Origin: Penelope pileata
Lineage: Eukaryota > Chordata > Aves > Galliformes > Cracidae
Direction: 5' to 3'
Length of the DNA stretch: 64,000 nucleotides
Assembly (NCBI GenBank): GCA_013396635.1
Contig: WBMW01003139.1
Coordinates: forward strand, 111,761 to 175,760
Shown piece by piece: positions 54,901-64,000 of the stretch. The notes below the pieces were generated by a model. That model was not told the DNA's origin, did not search any database, and saw nothing but the letters and a program-made list of their open reading frames with translations. Made by a program: the position numbers and the translations under genes. The first letter of the stretch is position 1. Each line of letters starts with the position of its first letter.

Positions 54901-55314
54901 GACCTGGTGCTGCCCCAGTTCCTCAGCTGTTAGTCCCCGTTCCCATGGGGAAGAGCTGCGCTGTGGGATCCTGTTGGCAGACAGTGCAGCTCTCTCTTCA
55001 CCCACACCTCCTGGCATATCTCCCACTCATTCCTTGCCACTAGCCCCAGGCAGAGCTGCAAGGGACATGCCTGAGGCCGAGTCCTCATGGGGAGCCAGTG
55101 TCACCTACCAGCAGGGACAAGCCACCTGCATCCCAGCCTGCCCGCAATCCTTCTGCTCTCACAGTTCCCATTTGCTCCCTAGTGCGGCGACAGTGTCATG
55201 GTTGTGCCCACCTTACCTGACGAAGAAGCCAAGAAGCTCTTCCCCAAAGGAGTCTTCACGAAGGACCTCCCGTCAGGCAAGAAGTACCTGCGTTACACCC
55301 CACAGCCCGAGTGA
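48708..55314 (+). CDS. PRDX6: PRDX6 (peroxiredoxin-6), complete five-exon gene
   Basis: Cytosolic and lysosomal 1-Cys peroxiredoxin. It reduces H2O2 and phospholipid hydroperoxides using glutathione via GSTP1, and it also has calcium-independent phospholipase A2 and lysophospholipid acyltransferase activity. Exons are 48708-48799, 49079-49235, 53074-53220, 53804-53950 and 55183-55314 (stop TGA 55312-55314), all GT-AG and in phase, 224 residues. The start ATG sits in gccgccATGc. The peroxidatic Cys46 lies in DFTPVCTTE, with His38 nearby. The lipase motif GDSWG (Ser31) is split by intron 1, and with His25 and Asp139 completes the known triad. Thr176 corresponds to the human MAPK site Thr177. 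Numbering is one less than human because the N-terminus is one residue shorter, and there is an extra C-terminal Glu. Human Cys91 is Gly90 here, and Cys182 is present instead of Asp. Recognition is unambiguous. Confidence 0.98.
49236..53073 (+). other. PRDX6 intron 2
   Basis: A 3.8 kb intron (donor gtacgg, acceptor tttgtctctacag). No repeat or gene was recognised. The other PRDX6 introns are short: 48800-49078, 53221-53803 and 53951-55182. Confidence 0.9.
53951..55182 (+). other. PRDX6 intron 4
   Basis: A 1.2 kb intron (donor gtgaga, acceptor tttgctccctag). A 245-codon ORF overlapping it runs through the splice site and exon 5 in another frame and is not a gene. Confidence 0.9.
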
Positions 55315-55900
55315 GCAGCGCTGCCCAGCCATGCCATCCCCTTTGGCAGCGGGAGCCTTCCCTGGGCACAGCAGCCAGCGCTGCCTCCCCAGCACCGTGT
55401 GATCAGCAGCCTCGTGCTGCAGCTCTCACTGACAGTGCATCCCAATACTAAGCCAATCCTCCACATCCCTTTTGTCCCCCACACCCTCTCAAACTAAAAC
55501 CCTGGGTGTTTTCTTGCCTTGAGTCAGCCCTGCAAGGAAGAGGTTAGCAGACTGGTGGGAGCTCCAGGGCTCGCGCTGCGGGAGTTTCTCCTGTTTGGCA
55601 CCAGCTGAACTTTTCCTGGCAGCACGGTGAGAAGCATGGTGTCAGCAGACAGGTCCTAAGGGGTGTCCTGCTGGGCTCCTGTCTCCCATCAGGTAGCTCC
55701 AGACTGCTTCTTCATGCCTTTAGGAGCAGCTGTCACTAACTGGTTAACACCTTCATTTGTTCCCCTGGGTAGGGGAAGAGCTGCAGAGCAAAATCTCTCA
55801 CTTCTTGCTGCTTTCTCATCTCTTGCTGAAAGTTGACTGATTGTTTTCAGCTTTTATGGAAGAGGGAATAGAACAAATAAACTGGTCTTCAGTACTACAT
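55315..55900 (+). other. PRDX6 3' UTR with AATAAA signal
   Basis: AATAAA occurs at 55876-55881, about 560 bases after the stop codon, which fits a short PRDX6 3' UTR. The end at about 55,900 is inferred. Confidence 0.55.
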
Positions 55901-57750
55901 GCAGTTTCCCTTGCCTGCCTCTGCTTGGCGTTCCCCCACATAGTGGGTGAACTATGGCAGCACGCAGACTGCTGTGTAAGTAAGGCCCTTTGGGTAAAGG
56001 CAGCAGGTAGCAGGGCAGCACTGCTGTCCCTGCTTCGCCAAGGAGCTTTGGTGGGGGAAGGAGGGAGATGTCTGCTTTCAGAATGTCAGCCTGGACCAGG
56101 AGGTAGCTACCTTGTTCCCCAGGGCACGATACAATCCCTGCAAACTCCTCCCTGCTCTCCCACACCTAAACCTCAGGGGTTTCTCACCTCAACCAGGCAC
56201 TTACCTCAAAGTCCTTGGGCCTGTGAAGTCAGAAGGTTCCTGATTTGCTTTCCAGGTATGTTCTGCTGCTCCGCCACACACCCCCGCTGCCCAGGGGACT
56301 GACGCTTCATGCAGGCCCAAACCTGTCACGGGCTGAACATTGTTTAGTATAGTGCTAGGAAAAAAAACCCGCTCGTTGAACAGCACAGAGGCTGCCTGTC
56401 AGCGTCTCAGCGCCCAGCACAGTCAGCAACGCTGAGAACCAGCAGCTGTTAAGGAAACTGGCTGGCTCAGGGCACAGGTGCACTGCAGAGCAATGCATTG
56501 CCACCCCCCTGTGCAGTGAGATTCCCTCCAGCATCCTGCAGAGCCTAACCTGGGGGCAACTGCTGCACCGGCTCTCCCACTGCTGGGGATGCAGCACAGG
56601 TGTCCCCAGATGTTACTCAGCCTCCAGCTCCTCCCGGCACCCCAACATGCAGGCCAGGCCACCCCACTGAGGACAGCCTTCCCCAGAGGTGGCTGCCTTT
56701 CAGGCTGAGAACTCCTCTCTTCATTAATACTTAATTGCTGTCAGGAACTGTACAGTGACTGTATTTTTTCCAAATGCTTCAACTGCTCCTTTTCTTTTAA
56801 GTGAACCTTTGTTATAGAATTCTCCATTATCCCCACTTAGAATTTTTACTAGAAGACAACAGGGAAAAATACCACCGCCTGGTCTCTGGCTTGAGTCTTG
56901 TTCTCCCTCTCACTCTGCAAGAAGTGGAAGGGGGATCTGCAGTTTCAAAGGGGAAACATCCCTTGTCTGTGCATTTTTTCAGCCTTATCAAGTCTGACAG
57001 GTTTCCAAGTTCCTCACAAGCTGTGAGAGCTCCCGGGTTTCTTGCAGTTCTCTGGCACACAGCCCTTTCCTGGATCCAATTTCCTAAGGGAAGAAGGGCA
57101 GCCTGCACCTCCCCACCCCTCGAGAGATTTCCAGCACAGCCGGACTTAACAAGCAGACAGAGCAGTTTGGTTCCAGTACAGATTGAACATTTTTCTTTTA
57201 ATCCCAGAGAAGTGAAATGCAACATTTGTTCGAGTTTGCAATAACATCCAAAGACAGAAGTCCAAGCCCCCTACTCGGTAAAGTCATTTGTGTTTAAGGC
57301 ACTCTGCAGAACCAGCTTTCGTCTCCTCTTCCTTCCGATTTTCCCCACGTAACAGCAGAATACCTGATTTTGTCTGTTCTCCATAGCGACACCCACACGT
57401 CCTTGCTCTTATCACCATATCCAGAAATTGGCAACATCAAGTACAGCATGAGCCAAACAGAAACCCACCGGGAGGCCGGGCCAATAAATACAGACGGGCA
57501 CGGGAGGGAGTGCAGTGCCTGGAGGGACAGGGGAGCTTCGAGCTTCTGCAGGAAGAGACCAGGCATGGGATGTCCTCCCTGCAGGCAGCTATGTGATTCC
57601 TCTTCCCCAAAAGGGAAGATTTCTCCCTCCCAGAAGGAGATGGGATGGGAGCAGATACCCACGAGCATCACTTCCCACCGGCCCTCCCAAAGTGCAGAGG
57701 GGAGACCCAGCCACCCCTGCTGCGCAGCAGAAACGACCCCCCGGGGTTCC
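55901..57750. other. Region between PRDX6 and FAM78B 3' ends
   Basis: The two genes converge here. No coding exon or recognisable repeat was seen. Confidence 0.55.
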
Positions 57751-57757
57751 AGCCGTC

Positions 57758-57816
57758 AATAAATACAAATAAATAACTTAAATACATCTTAAATAAATAA
57801 TAAATAAATAAATAAG
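57758..57816. repeat. (AAAT)n-rich microsatellite
   Basis: AATAAATA units repeated with interruptions over about 60 bases. On the minus strand this reads (TTTA)n, close to the probable 3' end of FAM78B. Confidence 0.85.
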
Positions 57817-58572
57817 CGAGCCGAGCACGCGGGCAAGGAGAGACGCATCCGCACGGGCACCAAGGACAGGGGCAGCACTCCTGGCACCCGCTTCAGCGTC
57901 ACCCGCCTGACCCCGCAGGCGTTTCCCTGCACCACGCAGCACCCACAGCGATGCTCTGAACCCAGAGGGATGGATGGATGCTTCCCATAGTGCCCGGCCT
58001 GAGTGGCGCCTGGGCACAGCCATGAAAACACCACGGGACGGAGCAGAAGGGGCAGCTCGGGACGAGGGGGAAGCACGACCCGTCCCTCCCTGAGATAACG
58101 GGGTGCTGGCTACGAGCGGGGAAGGGAGTGCTGGAGGGAGGCAGCATCCCATGGGATGGTTTTACAGCCGAGCCCAGGAGGCTGGGTGCTCCCCTTGGAT
58201 CTGGGGATGCTCCTGTGGAGCCAGCACTGAGGCTCCCACTTAAAAAAAGTAGAAATAAGGTTCAGGGCAGCTGAGCTGTGAGCAACCCCAAGCTCAAACA
58301 CACAAGCTTCCAGACCAGAACCTCAGAGAGGCCGATGGCTCCCTATGCCCTGAGGAGCCACAGCAGCTCCTCTGCCTCCCTCTCTTCCTTCCTCCTTGCT
58401 TCAGCATCACCCAGCCCTTCACCACGCCGTTTCCTCAGGCTCAGACGCCCTCCAGCCCCTGCGAAGGAGTTTCACAGGAGCTTCCAGGATTGTTTCTGTC
58501 CTAGTGGGTCAAAAACACATCTGTCTTATTTCACACTGAAAGGTACTTCCCCCTCTTCCTCCTCCCCCAGAT

Positions 58573-60680
58573 TTTAATGCAAATTGTACTGAAAGTTTCT
58601 AACAGCTTTCCACACGCACTTTTGATAAACAAAACACCAGCAATGGCTAAAACTGCCCTCGATCACGTGTCAGTACGAAACACTGGCCAGATCTCACAGA
58701 AACGAGGTGTCCTCCCACGCTGACCATCTCCCTGCAGAAACCCTGCTCAGGAAAACAAAGCAAACCAGAGCTCAGAGCCTGCTCTCCCCCCAGACTTTTC
58801 TCACTACAAGGATTCCCCCAGCTCTCAGCTAGACCAAAAGCAGCCACTTCCCAGACTGCCAAACCGCTCCGCCTGCACCAGGCTGAGCAGGAGCGGGGCC
58901 GCAGCCCACAGCACTTGGAAAGTGTTGGTCGAGGCATCAAGGTGCAACACTCCCAAAGGAAAAATAATAAAGAATCCGTAGCAAAAGCTACTGAGAGTAA
59001 TAAATAGCATGGGGACTTCACAGGGATTTTTGGTCTAAGATGCCTTTGCTCATGGAGACCAGCTCCCAGATGCCAGGGATGCGTGTCCCACCCTGGAGAA
59101 GCACAAGCTGAGCCTGAAGCTTTGCAGGGATTTGTGTGTGCCTCGAGGTGGTGCACACCAGGGAGAAAGGCTGCTCTGCAGCAGGAGCAGGTTTTGCATC
59201 CTGGGGGAAGCAAAGCAGCCCTGGGCTGGGCTGCCTGGCAGCCAGGTGCAAGGACGTGCTCCCCACGCTGCAAGAAAGGCTCTGCACGAGAGCAGCAAAT
59301 GAGACAACTCTTCCCCAGCTCTGCCAGCAGCAGGGTGGATGCAGGAAGCTCCGAGCAGGAACACCCCACATCCCCACAGCAGCAGAAACCTTCACTGCAC
59401 AAAGGCAGGGGCACGAGCTGGAGGGACTGCAGGGCTCATGCCAGAATGGCAAACAGGGAAAGCAGCAAAAGCCATACTCATCTGCCCGGGGCCCCATGGG
59501 CACACAGAGCAGCTGAAGCTGTGCCTGAACAGGGGCAGAGCCACTGTGGCTTCATCCAGAAAGGTGCAACCATCAGGGCACAGCGGGAAGAGGGAAAATG
59601 TTGCTCCCCTGTGGGGAATTGTACGTTGCAGCCAACAGCACCAGCACCTCTCCATGGACCAGAACGATGCCAGCAATCCAGGCAGTGAGGAAAGGGCATG
59701 GGGCGAGGAGAAAGGCAACCTGCCAGACACCTGCAACAGCAGAAAATGAACAGGGACCAACTCCTTGCTATGCACTCATGTCTGCAGTGGAAGCACCCGA
59801 ATCCTGGAGTACCTCCAAGCTTTTTTGGATACCACGCAAACACCATCCGTAGTTGCCTGCTCTCCCTTCCTTGGGCAAACAGGCACCGCTCGCAATTTCT
59901 CTTCTGACTGAGAATCATTTTTGCTCCTGCAAAAAAAATGGCAGGCAGGGATGGGGAGGGGAAGGAAATGCAAAAATGTAGTGCACCTTAAAACTAAAGG
60001 ACATCTAACCTGCCCTCAGGTCTCACTCCAAGACGGGAATGAACTACGCCATCTCCTACATTCACAACTACTCCAAACACACCGAGACGCATGCAAAATG
60101 TCCCGCTCCCAGGTGGCTGCAGAGAGCCCCTCTCGGCAGAGGTGACCTCTGGCACTGGGCTCTGGCTGGGCACCAGCTCCCACAGCACTCCCAGGCCGTT
60201 CCAAGTCCCAGCAAGCGTAGCAACGGGCTGATTATCGATCCAAAATGCATAGGTAGAAACACTGAGGGGAAGGGTGACAGCACAAGCCCCCACATCTGGC
60301 TGGCATGGTCTCCTCTTCTACAGCTAACGGGGTGGAAAGCAGCATTTGCCACAGGCACGGTTTGATCGTGCTCCTGCTCCTCGCATTTCCCTGCAAGGAA
60401 GCAGGAGCTGGTTAGGTAAGACAGCCTCTTTTCCAGCCACAAGCCCTAGAAGCACTCGAATCCATTTCCTGGGAAATCCACCAGCCCGGCAACCCCTCTC
60501 CACAGCTGGGCCGAGCTCACGCTCTCTTTCCAGCTAAGGAGAAGCCACATTTCCAACCACAGCTCCAAAGGCAGACGAACCCACGAGGTCTGCTTTGGCT
60601 GAGGAACCCCGTTCGTTTGCACCACACTGACAGCACCGAGGTCCCCACGGGCACACACCGGCGCGTGCCGCGGTGCTGCC
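58573..60680 (-). other. Probable FAM78B 3' UTR
   Basis: About 2 kb following the FAM78B stop without another recognisable gene. A variant poly(A) signal ATTAAA lies on the minus strand at 58573-58578, and another at 57197-57202 would give a longer UTR. Long ORFs on both strands in this stretch have no family resemblance. The extent is inferred; RNA data would decide. Confidence 0.4.
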
Positions 60681-61203
60681 CTACTTGGGAGGTATAACGA
60701 CGATAGGCTGGCCTCGCTTGGGTCTCCACATGAGGACTTGGGCATCGTTGGCGTTGGGTTTCACTAGTGCATTTGGTGGGATGGGCTCCATCCTGCTCAG
60801 GATCCGGGGCTGCTCCTGCTGAGTCCTTCCCACCAGCCTTGCCCGCTGCCCCAAGAGCTGCATGGGATCAACCTCAATGTCCACTCGCATCCGCCACTTT
60901 ATAGTCTGCAAGATGATCTTCTCCTTGGTGGTGGTGTTCATGGCCACCAGCCACGTGGTAAAGCTCTGGTCCCTTTTAATCCTGGTCAGCAACGGCACGT
61001 TACTGTTGCTCACAGGGACAGCCCACGTCACGCTGGGGTAGAAATTGTCATTCATGCTCACCGAGAACCTGGAGATCTTGTTTGTGGGCCCGACCAGGGT
61101 GACAGTTTCTGTGGTGTTTCCATACCAGGGGTAGCTCACTCCGTCAGAATCGCTGATGGCTTTTACTCTTCCTTCTCGCAAGTCAGGCAGCTCCCAGCTT
61201 GAC
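60681..61203 (-). CDS. FAM78B: FAM78B terminal coding exon (partial gene)
   Basis: Member of the FAM78 family, whose function is not established. This exon starts after the acceptor ctccgttcactag, takes one base from a split codon, and encodes 173 residues to the TAG at 60681-60683. Recognisable blocks are SSWELPDLREGR, GPTNKISRFSVSMNDNFYP, QTIKWRMRVDIEVDPMQLLG and the C-terminal RPKRGQPIVVIPPK. Human FAM78B is about 260 residues, so roughly the first 88 are encoded by an upstream exon, which I could not find up to 64,000. The paralogue FAM78A is the alternative; FAM78B is preferred because TADA1 is nearby, as in human 1q24. No disruption is seen. Confidence 0.87.
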
Positions 61204-63600
61204 CTAGTGAACGGAGAGAGAAAGGGCAGGTCATCAGGGAAACGTCAACAGCAGCATCTGGGCAGTGCCTGCAACAGAAGGACCGAGGCAAGCAGCTGTG
61301 TGCTAGCACTCGTAGGGTAAAGCACTTGCTTTAGAGCAACAGGAACGAGCACAGATAAAAGAATAACAATTCAGGATGAAATCCCACTGAAAAAGACATT
61401 TCTTCTGGAGCCACCGGCAGCTACGTACCCAGCCAAAGCTGTTCACCGGCATCTGTCTCCAGCATCAACCACCAGGTCCTCCCCTGGGCAGTGCTAACTC
61501 AAAGCAGAGCTCGGGAACCATCTCCCCACCCGCAGGAAGCCTCTGATGACCTCATTCCAGAACAAGTTCGGCTTTAGCTCCTTCACTGAGTCAGTCAAGG
61601 CCAGCAGAAGCCTCTGCTCTGCCAGCACAGCAGCATTTTAATTAACCTGCAATCTAACCAAGCGGGCCAAAACTCATTTCTGAGTGTCTCTGAGGTCACT
61701 CTCTCCTTAATCTCCTTAATGGAGAGAAAAAAAAAGAAAAAAACCAGCGTTCCCTGCATGTCAGCTGCAGCTTGGCCACAACCTGCACTGAGCCTGAAGC
61801 AGCTCCCCCAGCCCACAGCTCAGTCTGCAATTTTTACACCCCTAAATATAGCCATGCGCTAAGACTCAGGTGCAGCAGTTAAAGATCACAATCCCGCCCG
61901 CTGCTGGCGTGATGAGATCCCTGCCACACTGTTGGGGCTGTGGGTGGGGGGAATTCCAGCCAAAATCCTGGCTGCAGATCAGATCAGCAGCACCAGGAGG
62001 AGGAGATCACCACGTGGCAATTACAAGCTGGGCGAGGGGACAACGGCCACCCAGCTCGGCTCCCGTGGATCTTTCCTGAAATCCCAAGAAAAAAGCAGAT
62101 ACTCTCTGGATGCTGAATCCATGCTTCCGATTTAAAAGCCACTGCCCCCCACGCCCACAGCCAGAGGAGGTAAAAGTCACCCACACAGCGTTGTGCTTGG
62201 TCTCTGTCCCAGGTGGGTCAGGCTCACAGCGTGTAAGTGTTTTTATCAGAGGAAAACCAGCAGTATCACTGCTGATACACCAAAGAAAGGAGAATAAAAC
62301 AGAAAAGCCTTAAAACTACTCAGACACGTTGCTTCAGTTGAAGCCTCCTGCTGAGTCAGAGCTCAGCTGCACGCAGCTCTGGGCTCTGAAGCTACCGACC
62401 AGCAGCAGGAGACATCTGGCTTCTGTCCTCCCCGAGAAGTGACAGTGTGCACTCACTCTGACCCCCCAGGCGCCCCAGTGTTGCATGCAACAACTCTGCC
62501 TGCTCTGAAAGGACAGGACAGGGCCATCCCCGGCATCCCCTGCCTGAGCCCAGCCCCACCGCTCCTCAGCCCTGCTCGGTGGCACCGGCTGGCTTAGGGC
62601 CATGCAGAAGGCAGCTCCTGTGCGGCCCCCGGGTCCCTCTGCCCTTGAGGAAGGGCAGGAAGCTGGAGGAAACTGATCCCAGCACATCGCTGCAGCCTTC
62701 AGCACCCACGAGAAATCCCAAGCAGGGTTCTGCTTTCAGGAAGGGCAGCCAGGACCAGGCAGACTCAGCAGCTTGAGGCAAACCCGAGACTGGCACCGGC
62801 TGCTCCTGGGGGACTGGGGCTGGGGGAGCTGCTCCAGCCCAAGCTGCAGCCAGCACCATCCCTCCCCTCACAAAGGCAGGGCAGCCCAGAGCTGGGCGAG
62901 GTGCCACCTACTTCCAAGCCGAGGATTGCCAGGGCAGCCTCCATCTGCTCCCTCCCCTGCAGACTGCAGGCTGCCTCCAGCAGTGACAGCACCGCGGCTT
63001 CCAGCACGGGGCTGGGGAGAGAAGGTGCTTTGCAGGGCTGGAAAACCAGAGGCTGAGGATGGTGTGGAAGGAGCAACTCCTGTGCCTGCACTCCTGCACG
63101 GTGTGAGGAACGTGGGGCTGAAGGCACTGCCATGGGTCATGCCAGAGGGGATGCACAGAGCCCCCAGCTCCTGTGGGGCTGGAAATCCTCATTTCCTACA
63201 GGGGTCTCTCCCCCTGTCCCTCATTTCTGGGGATGCAGGAAGCAGGGAACGGGCAGACCCCAGGCAGTGCCTTGCAGATTTCCCCAGACCTGAGGGAAAT
63301 CGGAGCTCTGCTGTTCCCTGAAGACATCAGGAAAAATCAGGTCGATGGGACGAGCCCGGCTGAGGACAAGCCTGGCTGAGAGCACAGCATCAGCCCACAG
63401 CCTGTGGTGGGGATGGGGCCTGCAGCTCAGCCAGCCCCAGCAGCAGCCCCGTGCCCACACAGCCCAGCACCGGGCAGACCCCGCTGCCCTTGCAGCCACG
63501 TCCCCTCCAGCTGCAAACGGCAGAAACCACAGCATGGCTCTTTGCTGTCCTCCTGAGCCACCCGTGTGAAGCCTTCAGCAGCTTCACCCGTGGAACCTCA
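61204..63600 (-). other. Presumed FAM78B intron 1 (3' part)
   Basis: Sequence between the terminal exon and the window end, with no exon recognised. It contains a short A-rich run near 61,725-61,745 and becomes GC-rich beyond 62,500. Confidence 0.6.
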
Positions 63601-63990
63601 GCAGGGCCTCCATCTCCTCACAGGACTGCACCAGGGCCTCCGGCCCATCCCAGGACCATAGCGGGGCCCCATCTCCTCACACAGCAGCACTGGGGCCTCC
63701 ATCCCCTCACTGAGCCGTGCCAGGGCCTCTGTCCCCTCACATAACCGCACTGGGGACTCCATCCCCCCAGGGACCCATCCCAGGACCTCCATTTCCCCAT
63801 GGAACCATACCAGGGCCTCCATTCCCTCATCCAGACGTACCAGGGCCTCCATCTCTTCCCATAGGTGTCCCAGGACCTCCAACCCCTCAGTAACTGTGCC
63901 GGGGTCTCCATTCCCTCGTGTAACTGCACTGGGGACCTCCATCCCCTCACGGAACCATGCTGGGACCCCATCCCCTCACGCCCGCCCCCC
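63601..63990. repeat. 30-bp minisatellite, about 13 copies
   Basis: Thirteen diverged tandem units with an almost exact 30-base period; the consensus begins cagggcctccatcccctcac and then has a variable 10-base part. Because the period is a multiple of three, frames stay open and the minus strand reads as a 10-residue repeat. The array approaches or crosses the window end, so its full length is unknown. Confidence 0.93.
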
Positions 63991-64000
63991 AGGACCCCCG

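Noticed and set aside
54665..55402. 245-codon plus-strand ORF overlapping PRDX6 intron 4 and exon 5
   Set aside because: It reads exon 5 in the wrong frame across a clear splice acceptor.
58647..59414. 255-codon minus-strand ORF downstream of FAM78B
   Set aside because: It lies in the probable 3' UTR, is Cys/Leu-rich without any family pattern, and overlaps equally long ORFs on the opposite strand.
63601..63990. Could the 30-bp periodic array be a CRISPR array?
   Set aside because: Units are contiguous and diverged, with no distinct spacers, and the surrounding DNA is vertebrate.

Overview
The window looks like avian nuclear DNA, most likely galliform. Coding exons are sparse and flanked by GT-AG introns. 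All clearly recognisable interspersed repeats are CR1 LINE fragments with the bird-type 3' end (…gattctatga). The start of one gene lies in a CpG-rich block beside an assembly gap. No bacterial genes, operons, tRNAs, rRNAs or CRISPR arrays were seen. From memory of vertebrate gene maps, these genes correspond to human 1q24-q25, which would fit chicken chromosome 8; that placement is inference.

Layout. (1) 1-6.3 kb: no gene recognised. (2) 6.3-13.2 kb: a complete three-exon TNFSF4 (OX40 ligand) gene on the minus strand, with a poly(A) signal and a candidate promoter next to a pyrimidine tract. (3) 13.2-35 kb: a gene-poor interval with CR1 copies, an alternating CA/TG tract, an isolated CpG-rich patch and one possible unassigned spliced exon. 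(4) 34.95-47.64 kb: TADA1 (SAGA coactivator subunit) on the minus strand. Six exons are visible, giving the C-terminal 280 or so residues; the first ~55 codons are missing, almost certainly inside the N gap. (5) 47,937-48,639: assembly gap of 703 N. (6) 48.7-55.9 kb: complete five-exon PRDX6 (1-Cys peroxiredoxin, phospholipase A2) on the plus strand, head to head with TADA1 across the gap. (7) 57.7-61.2 kb: the terminal coding exon of FAM78B on the minus strand with a probable long 3' UTR. Its first exon lies beyond the window. (8) 63.6-64 kb: a 30-bp-period minisatellite in the presumed FAM78B intron.

The genes do not form a pathway. TNFSF4 is a T-cell costimulatory ligand, TADA1 a transcription coactivator subunit, PRDX6 an antioxidant and lipid-repair enzyme, and FAM78B is uncharacterised. 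The main points of interest are the interleaving of genes that sit in two separate blocks in human, the probable TADA1/PRDX6 bidirectional promoter hidden in the gap, the in-frame minisatellite, and a nearly identical inverted CR1 pair. I found no clear evidence of a wholly new biological system.
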